The notes beneath the pieces are model-generated. The model ran no database searches, was not told the DNA's origin, and was given only the letters and a program-made list of their open reading frames with translations. From Bacteroidetes bacterium UBA1935 (GTDB lineage Bacteria > Bacteroidota > Bacteroidia > Chitinophagales > Chitinophagaceae): a DNA stretch of 64,000 nucleotides. This document shows, in pieces, positions 51,801 through 59,228 of this stretch. A program made the position numbers and the translations under genes. Numbering within the stretch: the stretch's first letter is position 1; every line of letters starts with the position of its first letter. The stretch spans positions 514,614 through 578,613 of the forward strand of contig DDFF01000006.1 in assembly GCA_002337045.1 (NCBI GenBank), read 5' to 3'.

Positions 51801-51928
51801 GCTTCTTTAATTGGATTAATAGGTGGTTGCGCTTTAGCATCTGTAAGCATTCCACCTAACAAAACCATTACTAAAAGTAGCCGCCTCAATTTTTGAGAAC
51901 AGCAGTTGAACGTAAATAGCTTTTTCAT
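48863..51928 (-). CDS. Secreted alpha/beta-hydrolase (lipase/PGAP1-like) with T9SS type A sorting domain
   Basis: The 1021 residues begin with a signal peptide (LLLVMVLLGGMLTDAKAQ). A long N-terminal region and an alpha/beta-hydrolase core follow, whose nucleophile elbow GESMGGLVARYAL lies near residue 390. The context FVIIGESMGG...LTFDSPNQG resembles lipases and PGAP1-type esterases. The C-terminus reads FKVIPNPVQSNSMIVRF...NGTYFITLKNG, a type A sorting domain. The gene is monocistronic, preceded by an array of ACGGT/ACCGT sites identical in layout to that before the response-regulator operon upstream. It may be the main target of that regulator. Confidence 0.82.
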   Translation of the reverse strand: MKKLFTFNCCSQKLRRLLLVMVLLGGMLTDAKAQPPINPIKEADSMLRALFSPICRPNPSPNFLYEMAVHNLDSIYFTDNNPDTLNRDSWFKLYEELRNGAYDTTIVVGHDTVYTRGMQWQKDTVVMNILAYNILMMNDSMFTDEYFDYDTVNMTITEKFPCEINPFITQRVFASCPIQYYVPYKQFDYRIDTGFIFHDVWNDIVDSNWTLQIDFGDGTGWHNYNCMQTEHYSVSYSTSGLKYIKTRVVNAMMNVLMSSIAEISVGPANKPPVPDGVITLPGITASVFNPCAESGEPMKKIVIYLEGFDPGDLLIGSNRTGRDIYQEMIANEKIAELQNFGYTFIVVDWVNSRQDMIVNAAYVEGLLNYLKCQMINPMDDTHTNEQFVIIGESMGGLVARYALCDMEHKASLNALGGCLPQKIHNTRLLFTFDSPNQGVNIPLAYQHLYRDAGLFLLGGNSITQSIVGGMSNILLDATSVKQMLLYHVDTKIPILNTYSEHPFKTVFDAALSSLGTNPQYCKVFAMANGSMGGHGQTRVYDGVQRTPNDYLLQYQSDIYMTAFKKEFLVMGTNFELQTLPNGNGNIVRMDRDFYRPKITIFTKIQIRPWPKLPKVFIKMEVTSVYFTSIGITRTANNMEPYDVIPGSPEDGASSLVGSQSSLTWLARSMFFGLKHPTYNTTTNKWELQKSAIKGGFGTTNAASLYTDGMHFCFVPTFSALSYDLPNTDYWHDIAGNSASTNMSRTPFDVITGQIEEQPANNVNRWNKSHLAVRNEVLGQWDNSVKLDDDSTHLFVSYDTCVDNSTRINVHMINREIGDDTLLVENRTTDWTCVYDAEKYIGVNHRSLYYAYPTATGSNKIIPGVYSKENPYVIGSGTTYFHARNYNVGINGTLAGSYSIEDINWVKCCRTNYGSKNSSQEVKGQESRNKISMEDAYFKVIPNPVQSNSMIVRFAAVEDENALIQIVDVMGRKVYENHFKVEKDNQRYEYKVHLPSVLVNGTYFITLKNGTQYYRATIVAAQ

Positions 51929-51929
51929 T

Positions 51930-51961
51930 TTGTTGAAATTTTGCGTGTAAGTTCAACAAAA
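51930..51961 (-). promoter_or_regulatory. Inverted repeat in the leader of the lipase-like gene
   Basis: TTTGTTGAA (51930-51938) and TTCAACAAA (51953-51961) pair perfectly just ahead of the ATG at 51928. It could be an mRNA leader hairpin or an operator. Confidence 0.4.
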
Positions 51962-51977
51962 CATCAACGTGAAAAAA

Positions 51978-52029
51978 ACGGTATTTTTTACCGTTAAACA
52001 ACGGTATAATTACACCGTCTTTAAACGGT
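51978..52029 (-). promoter_or_regulatory. Array of five alternating ACGGT/ACCGT sites upstream of the lipase-like gene
   Basis: Sites begin at 51978 (ACGGT), 51990 (ACCGT), 52001 (ACGGT), 52014 (ACCGT) and 52025 (ACGGT). The steps are 12, 11, 13 and 11 bp, close to one helical turn. The last four have the same order and spacing as the array at 52929-52967. They lie 50-101 bp upstream of the ATG, a typical activator position. The adjacent NarL-type response regulator is the best candidate to bind them. Confidence 0.65.
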
Positions 52030-52040
52030 GCTTTTTCTAT

Positions 52041-52685
52041 TTAATGAATAAGAACCAATCCCGACCTGATAGCGAACAGAGCTAATTCTGTCCTGTTTTT
52101 CAACTTTAATTTTTGAAACAAAGCATCTCGGTAGCCTTCAACTGTTCTTGTACTTTTACCGATAACGGCAGCAATATCTTCGTACGTCATTTCTGAACAG
52201 ATATGTTTCAAAAACTCTATTTCTTTATCGTTAATAGTTGTGAGGATTGTTTTGTCCTGTATGTGTGGCAAGACGTGTTCTTTTTCCCATTCAGAGTAAT
52301 GGAAGCCGTCAGCACAAACAGTATCAATAGCACTTTTAATTTCTTGAGGGTTTGCATCTTTGGGAAGATATGCTGATGCTCCCTCTCGGAACGCTTTTAG
52401 TATGTTGAACTCATTATAATACGTGGATTGCATTATCACTTTAATTGACTTCCATCGTTGTTTAATAATCGTCAACGCCTCAAAGCCATTCATTACAGGC
52501 ATACTAATATCTAATAAGCACACATCGGGTTTTATTGGTGCTTGTTCTATCTTCTCTATCAATTCTGCACCATTATAAGCCTCAATAGACACTTTGTAAT
52601 CTTTGTAGGCTTCAAGAATAAAACGTAATCCCTTTACTAAAGCTGGGTGGTCATCTGCTACCGCAACACTTATTTTTTGTTTCAT
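52041..52685 (-). CDS. NarL/LuxR-type response regulator
   Basis: The N-terminal receiver domain has the acidic pair D11-D12 and phosphoacceptor Asp59 in CLLDISMPVMNG. The C-terminal LuxR-type helix-turn-helix reads YEDIAAVIGKSTRTVEGYRDALFQKLKLKNRTELALFA. The 214-residue length is standard. No kinase is next to it; the only histidine kinase in the island is at 54439, which already has its own LytTR partner. It starts 6 bp after a 62-residue gene in the same operon. It is flanked by the two ACCGT/ACGGT arrays and may regulate itself and the lipase-like gene. Confidence 0.9.
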   Translation of the reverse strand: MKQKISVAVADDHPALVKGLRFILEAYKDYKVSIEAYNGAELIEKIEQAPIKPDVCLLDISMPVMNGFEALTIIKQRWKSIKVIMQSTYYNEFNILKAFREGASAYLPKDANPQEIKSAIDTVCADGFHYSEWEKEHVLPHIQDKTILTTINDKEIEFLKHICSEMTYEDIAAVIGKSTRTVEGYRDALFQKLKLKNRTELALFAIRSGLVLIH

Positions 52686-52691
52686 GTTTGG

Positions 52692-52880
52692 TTATTGTAA
52701 CCGTAAATCAATTATGTTGTTATTATCCAGCCATTGCTTAAATGCTTCACTATCTTTAGGGTCGTGATGAATAATTTTACCATTCTTTAGGCTTATAGTG
52801 AATACTCCAACGGTGTAAATGTATTTATGTACCTCAGTTGCTCTATATTCAAATCCCTCAAACCTTTCTTCCTTATTCAT
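52692..52880 (-). CDS. 62-residue protein in the response-regulator operon
   Basis: A small protein (MNKEERFEGFEYRATEVHKY...WLDNNNIIDLRLQ) with no family that I recognise. It directly precedes the response regulator (6-bp gap) and follows one of the repeated site arrays, so it is part of that regulatory unit. Its leader holds a perfect inverted repeat (ATTAATTT/AAATTAAT, 52884-52906). Confidence 0.55.
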   Translation of the reverse strand: MNKEERFEGFEYRATEVHKYIYTVGVFTISLKNGKIIHHDPKDSEAFKQWLDNNNIIDLRLQ

Positions 52881-52928
52881 GGCATTAATTTTGTCAACAA
52901 ATTAATCAAACAGTCGGACATAGAAAAT

Positions 52929-52967
52929 ACCGTTAAAACACGGTACTTAAACACCGTTAAACAAGGT
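52929..52967 (-). promoter_or_regulatory. Array of ACCGT/ACGGT sites upstream of the response-regulator operon
   Basis: ACCGT at 52929, ACGGT at 52940, ACCGT at 52953 and a degenerate AAGGT at 52963. The pattern of 11 and 13 bp steps matches 51990-52029 almost position for position. The array lies 49-87 bp upstream of the operon's first ATG, consistent with autoregulation. Confidence 0.65.
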
Positions 52968-52969
52968 AT

Positions 52970-53431
52970 TTAAAAAGTTCCTTTGACTCCCGTTGATTCG
53001 TCATACAGTAGAATATGATAATAATAGCCACTATAGTTTAACCTTACTGTAAACTCTAAAGGGTATTTTTCTTCTCCTTTTAGTCCTATGACTTTTACAT
53101 CAATAAATATAGGAAACTCATTAGGCTTAATAGTTCCCATGCTTGTTTCTTTATAGTCGGTATTTTTTACTATCCTACCCGTAGAAGTGGTCATAGTAAC
53201 ATTATAGTTTTCCCGACACGCAATAGGCACAGAACCTCTATAATCACACAAGGACACTTGCACTATATTCGGGTAATCTCTGGTAATATTCACTTTTAGT
53301 ATTCCATTACTCGGAGCCTTTAACAAGTCTGCTCTGTTTTGGGATTTTCTTCCTTCATCAAAAACATTCTTTTGACCGAAGCAGCATATCGTTATTACGT
53401 TTACAATAACTGTTAGTAATATCTTTTTCAT
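52970..53431 (-). CDS. Secreted protein of unknown function
   Basis: The 153-residue protein has an N-terminal signal peptide (ILLTVIVNVITICCFGQ). The mature part is predicted to be beta-rich (ILKVNITRDYPNIVQVSLCDYRG, FTVRLNYSGYYYHILLYDE). I recognise no family. It follows another secreted protein gene by 9 bp, so the two are probably cotranscribed. Confidence 0.6.
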   Translation of the reverse strand: MKKILLTVIVNVITICCFGQKNVFDEGRKSQNRADLLKAPSNGILKVNITRDYPNIVQVSLCDYRGSVPIACRENYNVTMTTSTGRIVKNTDYKETSMGTIKPNEFPIFIDVKVIGLKGEEKYPLEFTVRLNYSGYYYHILLYDESTGVKGTF

Positions 53432-53440
53432 AGTATATAT

Positions 53441-54019
53441 TTATTCTAAACACCCCCCAGGATTCCAAACGTGCTGTACACCGTTAAACCAATCGTCTGT
53501 ACCTTCAAATAGTTGTTTCTGGTCGTCCGATAAATCCCCTGTAGGCGTTTTCTTTATTACTAATGCAGCTAATCCGCTTCGGTCTGGTTCTGTTTTAGAT
53601 TTGATAATGAAATTGACATCACAGCCAAATTCATCACTTAGTATAACACCATTATACTCTACATTCTTCCACTGTACAGGCCAGCCACCTTGTGATGATT
53701 GCCAACGAATTGTAACATCTATCATATACCAATACTGTTTACTACCATCTTCTTTGGTTGTACTAAGCGGCTTCCATCTATTAATAGACATAGAAAAATT
53801 GCCTTTCTCTGGCTCAAAGTTTGTTTTGTGGTACATCTTGTTTCCAAGCTGTTTGGCATACTTACCCGCAGTCGCTGCATCAAGAGGGGTTTTCTCTTCT
53901 GCTGGCTTTGATTGAGCAACTGTCTTCGCTACTGGCTTTTTTACTGGTGCTTTCTTTGTTTGTGCATTACACACACTTGATAGCATAATTGCTCCAATAA
54001 ATAGTTTTAATAGTTTCAT
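53441..54019 (-). CDS. Secreted protein with Lys/Pro/Ala-rich linker, unknown function
   Basis: A signal peptide (ending CNAQ) is followed by a low-complexity linker (TKKAPVKKPVAKTVAQSKPA) and a domain with several Trp and Tyr residues (MSINRWKPL, YWYMIDVTIRWQSSQGGWPVQW). I cannot name the family. The gene is divergent from an XRE regulator across a perfect 30-bp palindrome, so it may be controlled by that regulator together with the downstream 153-residue gene. Confidence 0.6.
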   Translation of the reverse strand: MKLLKLFIGAIMLSSVCNAQTKKAPVKKPVAKTVAQSKPAEEKTPLDAATAGKYAKQLGNKMYHKTNFEPEKGNFSMSINRWKPLSTTKEDGSKQYWYMIDVTIRWQSSQGGWPVQWKNVEYNGVILSDEFGCDVNFIIKSKTEPDRSGLAALVIKKTPTGDLSDDQKQLFEGTDDWFNGVQHVWNPGGCLE

Positions 54020-54069
54020 ATACTGTTTTTTAGCTTCTTGTGGCTAAAGTAATACAAATCTTTGAAAAA

Positions 54070-54099
54070 ACACGTAAACGTGTTAACACGTTTACGTGT
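54070..54099. promoter_or_regulatory. Perfect 30-bp palindrome, probable operator of the XRE regulator
   Basis: ACACGTAAACGTGTT (54070-54084) is followed immediately by its exact reverse complement. Each half is itself nearly palindromic (CACGTAAACGTG), so two dimer sites may be stacked. It lies 36 bp before the XRE gene and 51 bp before the divergent secreted-protein gene, well placed to control both. Confidence 0.75.
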
Positions 54100-54134
54100 C
54101 TGGTCTCGTTATACTCTTTGTGTTCCTTTGATAT

Positions 54135-54398
54135 GTGAAGAAAAAGACCGCTCAAAGGAAACATTACAAAGACGAGGCAGCCATTAAGGCCTTTGGTGAA
54201 AAGGTACGTGAAGCCCGTTTGGCTAAGGGTATGACTATTGAGGAACTTTCTAACGCACTTGATACTGATGCTTTGGAGCTACACCCTACACAAATCGGGC
54301 GCATAGAACGGGGGGAGACGAATGTATCTATTAGCTACATAGTCCTTTTAGCAAAGGTCTTAGATGTAAAACCAAGTGAGTTGCTTGATTTTGAATAG
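54135..54398 (+). CDS. XRE-family transcriptional regulator
   Basis: The 87-residue protein is one HTH_XRE domain (FGEKVREARLAKGMTIEELSNALDTD, QIGRIERGETNVSISYIVLLAKVLDVKPSELL) with a basic N-terminal tail. It is typical of autoregulating repressors on mobile elements. The perfect palindrome upstream is its likely operator. The kinase-regulator pair follows on the same strand. Confidence 0.9.
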   Translation: MKKKTAQRKHYKDEAAIKAFGEKVREARLAKGMTIEELSNALDTDALELHPTQIGRIERGETNVSISYIVLLAKVLDVKPSELLDFE

Positions 54399-54438
54399 AT
54401 AAAATCACTTGTGGTTTGTTAATCTAATTAATTTAACC

Positions 54439-56457
54439 ATGCACAAGCTATACATATACATTACTGCCATCTTCTTTTTTGGCGGTAAAATTTATGCGCA
54501 AGAAATCAATGTAGATAGCTTGATTGCTGTTTTTTCCCACAATCCAAAAACAGCTGATTTTATTCTGAATTACGTCAGAGAAAACCATAACAGTCACCCA
54601 TCTATTGTAAAAGAACTATCACGTAGAGCAATACCTATAGTTGAATACCGCAAGGATACGTTTGCAATTGCTCTTTTATATAATGAATTAGGTAACTGCC
54701 TGCGAATTGAGGGCAAACTGGATAGTGCAACAATAGCATATCGTTATGCAGCTAACTTGGCACTGCAAGGAAAATATAAAGAGTATGCCATCGCACCTGT
54801 TTCCAACATAGGTCAAGTATTTGCCGAGCAAGGAAAATTTCACGAGGCTCTTATATTTTATAAGAATGTAGAAGACAAGATAGCTACCGAAAAAGATACC
54901 CAATCACGAATGAACTATGAGAGTAATCTGTACGCCAATTATGCGAATATACACATGCTTAAAGGTGCATTCGATTCAGCCCTGATATATTATTCAAAAG
55001 CCGCCATCATAGCCAACAAATTACAGAATGAAGAAATCTTGGTATCTACCTATAATGCAATCGGCGCATTATTCTCGGACAAATTAAATAGTTGCGATTC
55101 AGCCATCAAATACTTTATTAAATCGCTGCATCTTTATAAAAAACAGCATTATAATCTCGGAATAGGTTTAACGTATTACAACCTTGCTGATTGTTACCGA
55201 AAACAAGGTAATTATCTACTTGCAGAAACGGAAAACAATAGGGCGTTTCAATTTCTCGCCACAGAGGATAGCCTATTCTTGGCCTATCCTATTTTTTTAC
55301 GAGGTATCCTGACTGAAAATAAAGGAGACTTACCGACTGCTATCCGATTATATCAGACAAGTATTACACTTAATGAAAATAGGGGGGCAATAGGAAATAT
55401 CTGGGAAGTATACTATTATTTAGGTTCAGTCTATAAAAAATTACAAAAGCATAGTTCGTCGATAGAAAGCTATAATAATGCTTATCGTTTCGCTGCCGAA
55501 ATAGATAACACAGAGTATATTACTAAGGCACTCAAAGGCATTGCGGATATATATGTCCAGATTGGTAATACTGAACGAGCACTTTTTTATTATCAGAAAT
55601 ATGTGGCTAAAAATGAGCTTTACCAAATCCAAGAGCAATCAAAAAATGCTCAACGAGCGCATGTTTTTTATGAAATACCTTTAAAGGAATTACAAATATC
55701 CGAGCAGAAAGCACGGATAGAAATAGAAACCGAAAAACGCAGACGAAAAAATCTGCAAAATATAGTTCTATGGATAGGCTTGTCTATGCTTGCACTCTTC
55801 ACCTTTTCACTCTACAAAACGTATAAACGCATTAAACGTCATAAAAAACATTTGGAGCGGTTATACAAAATAATCAATGAACAGAAAGAGACGATACTGC
55901 ATACCAACAAAGGGTATATCAGTTCGTTACGAGAGCTTATCAGTCAACAGTTTCAAGATAGCTATATTCCACCTGAAATAATATCAGAAAACCTATCTCG
56001 CATTGATAATTTACAAGAGCTTTTGGATATGGCTTATATACAGGGCGACCAAGTTACCATGGATTACACAGCTTTTATTACAGAGTTTTGCAAGAAGATA
56101 GAACAGTCCTTTACTATTCCGATACGTCTTACTGTCAATAAGAACCTTATTCTACCGACTGCAACTTGTGTAGCCATTACCCTTATTATTGATGAACTGA
56201 TACGGAATGCATCGAAGTATGCTTTTCCCAACAAATCAGAGGCAATATTGATAGTAACTCTTATGCGACAAGAGGACTTCATTGATATTATTGTTAAGGA
56301 TAACGGTATCGGGTTACAGAGTGATTTTTCAATGCAACAGCAAACACGGGGGCTGCGAATGGTTAATAATCTTGTTCTTAAAACAAGAGGCACAATAACA
56401 GTTAGCAACGATAACGGTGCGTGTTTTTTTATTAAAATACACATACCAGACAGATGA
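54439..56457 (+). CDS. TPR-sensor histidine kinase
   Basis: The start at 54439 gives a signal peptide (MHKLYIYITAIFFFGGKIYAQ); an earlier ATG would mask it. The periplasmic sensor (about 30-420) is a run of tetratricopeptide repeats (for example ALLYNELGNCLRIEGKLDSATIAY). A single membrane helix (IVLWIGLSMLALFTFSLY) and a coiled coil follow. The kinase core has DELIRNASKYAFPN (N box), DNGIGL (G1) and RGLRMVNNLVLKTRG (G2). Its phospho-acceptor region (LHTNKGYISSLRELI) is of the short HisKA_2/LytS-like kind. The gene overlaps the LytTR regulator by 4 bp, so the two form a cognate pair. Confidence 0.87.
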   Translation: MHKLYIYITAIFFFGGKIYAQEINVDSLIAVFSHNPKTADFILNYVRENHNSHPSIVKELSRRAIPIVEYRKDTFAIALLYNELGNCLRIEGKLDSATIAYRYAANLALQGKYKEYAIAPVSNIGQVFAEQGKFHEALIFYKNVEDKIATEKDTQSRMNYESNLYANYANIHMLKGAFDSALIYYSKAAIIANKLQNEEILVSTYNAIGALFSDKLNSCDSAIKYFIKSLHLYKKQHYNLGIGLTYYNLADCYRKQGNYLLAETENNRAFQFLATEDSLFLAYPIFLRGILTENKGDLPTAIRLYQTSITLNENRGAIGNIWEVYYYLGSVYKKLQKHSSSIESYNNAYRFAAEIDNTEYITKALKGIADIYVQIGNTERALFYYQKYVAKNELYQIQEQSKNAQRAHVFYEIPLKELQISEQKARIEIETEKRRRKNLQNIVLWIGLSMLALFTFSLYKTYKRIKRHKKHLERLYKIINEQKETILHTNKGYISSLRELISQQFQDSYIPPEIISENLSRIDNLQELLDMAYIQGDQVTMDYTAFITEFCKKIEQSFTIPIRLTVNKNLILPTATCVAITLIIDELIRNASKYAFPNKSEAILIVTLMRQEDFIDIIVKDNGIGLQSDFSMQQQTRGLRMVNNLVLKTRGTITVSNDNGACFFIKIHIPDR

Positions 56458-57266
56458 TAAAGGTTTTACTGGTTGAAGATGACGGTTTATTCAGTCAACG
56501 GATTATTGATGCGGCAGTAGGTACAGACTATAACATCATAGTCTGCAATAATGGGTTGGACGCAATTCATTGCTATGATAATGAAAGTCCTGATATAGCA
56601 TTGATTGATATTGAACTCGAAAATAGCCCAATCAACGGGATTTCAGTAGCAGAATATATCGTACACAAAGGCAGAATACCTTTGGGTTTTATTACTCGCC
56701 ATGTCTCAGAAAAAAGTGTTTATTATAATCAAGCTCGACGGGTTTTCCCTAATTTGTACTTTCCCAAAACAGCAGCAATTGACACGCTCTCAATCCGCCA
56801 CATTCTTGACGAGTTGGGTCGGTTCAGAACAATAGCGAGACGGTTCCCCAGAGAATCAGGAGATATTATAACAACTAATTCTGGATTATTCGTTTCTCCA
56901 ACAAGAGATAAAGACCAACTGGTCTTCCTTGCCCGAGAGGAAATCGTGTATATTACTATTAGTAACGGCTTTTGCAAAATATACCCCGACACAAATATCC
57001 CAGGTAAGGAATATTATAAGCATAAGGAATATTATTTCTTAGTAAAAAAGGACTTACAAGCTGTTATTGATATACTCTCTACTCCTTTAGTCGTACAGAT
57101 ACATCGAAGCCATGCGGTGAATATTAAGTTTACTGTATTTGAACCTGTTGCCACTATTTGGCGTAAGTACTACTATCTGGCGCATGTCCACAGCAGCAAT
57201 ATCAAAACAACCATTAAAGTAGGCGATTCTTTTAAGTCTATCGTCAGAGAGTATTTGGGTAAATAA
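56454..57266 (+). CDS. LytTR-family response regulator
   Basis: The receiver domain has D9-D10 and phosphoacceptor Asp52 (IALIDIEL), and the C-terminal LytTR DNA-binding domain reads EEIVYITISNGFCKIY...VVQIHRSHAVNI. Its ATG overlaps the kinase stop (ATGA), indicating coupled translation. The canonical receiver Lys appears in LYFPKTAA. Targets are unknown; a tandem repeat region lies immediately downstream. Confidence 0.88.
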   Translation: MIKVLLVEDDGLFSQRIIDAAVGTDYNIIVCNNGLDAIHCYDNESPDIALIDIELENSPINGISVAEYIVHKGRIPLGFITRHVSEKSVYYNQARRVFPNLYFPKTAAIDTLSIRHILDELGRFRTIARRFPRESGDIITTNSGLFVSPTRDKDQLVFLAREEIVYITISNGFCKIYPDTNIPGKEYYKHKEYYFLVKKDLQAVIDILSTPLVVQIHRSHAVNIKFTVFEPVATIWRKYYYLAHVHSSNIKTTIKVGDSFKSIVREYLGK

Positions 57267-57970
57267 CCATTGTGCGGTGTGTTCAAAGCGCAACGCGCCT
57301 CATTCCGCCTCTTTTATTTCTTCCTTCAGCACACATCAGTCATTTTCGGGGCTGGATACAGGTTTTTCGGCTTTTTCAAAAAAGCTACCAGTTAGAAAAA
57401 CCAGTAGCCTCAGTCAAAATCAGGATTCCGCCCTGAAAGAGACGAATTCTACAAAGTAAAAGAGAAATTTTACTCTATAGCGAGCGCTATTATAACGGCT
57501 TGCTTTTTTACTTCAAGATGAAGTTTCTTCTCGGGCTGTCCTACAAAAATCAAATAGTATGGAACAGTCAATCTTACCAATTATCAACACACTAATCAGC
57601 GACGGTTACACAGTTAACCATTGTGCGGTGTGTTCAAAGCGCAACGCGCCTCATTCCGCCTCTTTTATTTCTTCCTTTAACACACATCAGTCATTTTCGG
57701 GGCTGGATACAGGTTTTTCGGCTTTTTCAAAAAAGCTACCAGTTAGAAAAACCAGTAGCCTCAGTCAAAATCAGGATTAGGCCCCTGAAAGAGACGAATT
57801 CTACAAAGTAAAAAGAGAAGTTTTTTACTCTATAGCGAGCGCTATTATAAAGACTTGCTTTTTTACTTCAAGATGAAGTTTCTTCTCGGGCTGTCCTACA
57901 AAAATCAAAAAAGTATGGAACAGTCAATCTTACCAATTATCAACACGCTTATCAGCGACGGTTACACAGC
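57264..57970 (+). repeat. Tandem duplication, units of 351 and 356 bp, carrying a truncated copy of the next gene's start
   Basis: Copy 1 is 57264-57614 and copy 2 is 57615-57970. They differ by scattered substitutions and small indels, so the duplication is not recent. Each holds a hairpin (ATAGCG-AG-CGCTAT), the string CTACCAGTTAGAAAAACCAG, and the first 18 codons of the 71-residue protein. In copy 1 those codons run into the second copy (truncated). Apparent open frames here are partly shared between the copies and look non-coding. Confidence 0.85.
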
Positions 57971-58130
57971 TAACCTTTCAGGAAATCCAACACATGGTGT
58001 TTATCTCAACGGCATTCTGCTTCAGATAGCAACATGCGAAACACAGCTTGTTATTGATGAACAGGATTTACGCATTTGGGTGAGTGCCATTTGCACTGTT
58101 TGCGGGATTAAAGGGATTGCCATTCATTAA
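57915..58130 (+). CDS. 71-residue protein of unknown function
   Basis: Begins MEQSILPIINTLISDGYTAN and ends GIKGIAIH, with two cysteines in AICTVC. I recognise no family. A duplicated copy of the first 18 codons lies at 57559, where it breaks off at the repeat junction. The gene leads a group of small island genes read rightward. Confidence 0.55.
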   Translation: MEQSILPIINTLISDGYTANLSGNPTHGVYLNGILLQIATCETQLVIDEQDLRIWVSAICTVCGIKGIAIH

Positions 58131-58189
58131 CGAGGGTATCGGTGTAAACCGTACCCTCTTTTTCTTACACGAAAAAACGGCTAAACAAT

Positions 58190-58459
58190 ATGAGACAGTG
58201 TAACAAACAAATCATCTTCCCACTTACCAACATCGGTACACGCTACTATGCGTACCAGACATTGGTAGCAATCGAAAAGCAGCAAGCCAATCCAATCGCC
58301 TTAGCAGAGGTTATTGGTATTCTTCACGATCTGCGCTTACGGGCAGCACGAGCGAAGCCTATGTGCAATAATTGTTACGAGTTTATCTCACGGCATATTG
58401 ATTTCTACGCACAGCTTCAAGAGAAATTGGAACGCATACGTGATGCACCGCCTATGTGA
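58190..58459 (+). CDS. 89-residue protein of unknown function
   Basis: A helical protein with a CxxC-like NNCYEF segment and a basic centre (HDLRLRAARAKPM). No family is recognised. It sits 59 bp after the 71-residue gene and 61 bp before the VWA-like lipoprotein gene on the same strand. Similar small genes are common in mobile elements of Bacteroidota. Confidence 0.5.
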   Translation: MRQCNKQIIFPLTNIGTRYYAYQTLVAIEKQQANPIALAEVIGILHDLRLRAARAKPMCNNCYEFISRHIDFYAQLQEKLERIRDAPPM

Positions 58460-58520
58460 TACGGATAAGTATCGCTATAGCAAACGTCTTATTTTTTTCA
58501 CTTCTAAAAAATAGTTACAA

Positions 58521-59216
58521 ATGAAAGGGGCAATAATAATACTCACTCTTTACAGCAGCTTGCTTAGCTGCAATACGAACCAGCAACCACCGAAGCAGGA
58601 TAAGCAACGAACGTTAGTAACGGTATTACATGATAAATCGCTCTCCTACCAAACAACCATTTTTGATAGTACCGCAATAGCAGCAATCATCTATAAAATT
58701 GCGGAAACGGGTGGGGTGCTATCATACGTTGTTGTAGATGATAACGCTACACGTCAATCGGTTTGGCTCACAGACATTCCCAAATGTGATACCGCAATTA
58801 CAGACGGTAATAATATATATCTGAAAGTACGAGAGCAGGAACAAAACAAAAAGGTATTTGCGTTATTCCAGCAGCAGGTAGCAAAAAAAGTTTCTGCTTT
58901 GCTGGCAGAAACACAAAAGCATAAGCCCTCACGAAGTACAGATTTACAGCGTGGCCTGGAATTATGTCGTACAGGTTGTGAGCCTAATTACAAGGCCTTT
59001 CGCAGGTATGTCATTTTGATGTCGGATATGCTTATTGACATACCCAACAATCCCCATGCTCATTTACAACCTGTAGAACTATGTAACGCTTCGGTACTGA
59101 TAGTACGACCCTCACCCGCTATAACGCTTGATAGTCTCCAACGGCTATTCCCCGACAGCAAAGAAGTAATACCCTACACAACTATACAATCAGCAATTAA
59201 TTATATCAATCAATAA
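58521..59216 (+). CDS. VWA-like lipoprotein
   Basis: The lipobox LSC (Cys17) predicts membrane anchoring. The mature part looks like a von Willebrand A-type fold. The first strand is followed by D38-x-S40-x-S42 (LHDKSLSY), a MIDAS-type metal site. STDLQRGLELCR could supply the MIDAS Thr, and VILMSDML the final Asp. The domain assignment is by motif only. It is followed at 12 bp by a four-helix membrane protein and then a one-helix protein, together forming a likely envelope-located unit. Confidence 0.65.
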   Translation: MKGAIIILTLYSSLLSCNTNQQPPKQDKQRTLVTVLHDKSLSYQTTIFDSTAIAAIIYKIAETGGVLSYVVVDDNATRQSVWLTDIPKCDTAITDGNNIYLKVREQEQNKKVFALFQQQVAKKVSALLAETQKHKPSRSTDLQRGLELCRTGCEPNYKAFRRYVILMSDMLIDIPNNPHAHLQPVELCNASVLIVRPSPAITLDSLQRLFPDSKEVIPYTTIQSAINYINQ

Positions 59217-59228
59217 AAACTTCAAATT

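Noticed and set aside
57277..57780. Two nearly identical short open frames within the tandem repeat
   Set aside because: They cover duplicated non-coding sequence with low complexity (CSKRNAPHSASFISSF...) and no plausible function; indels between copies change the frame.
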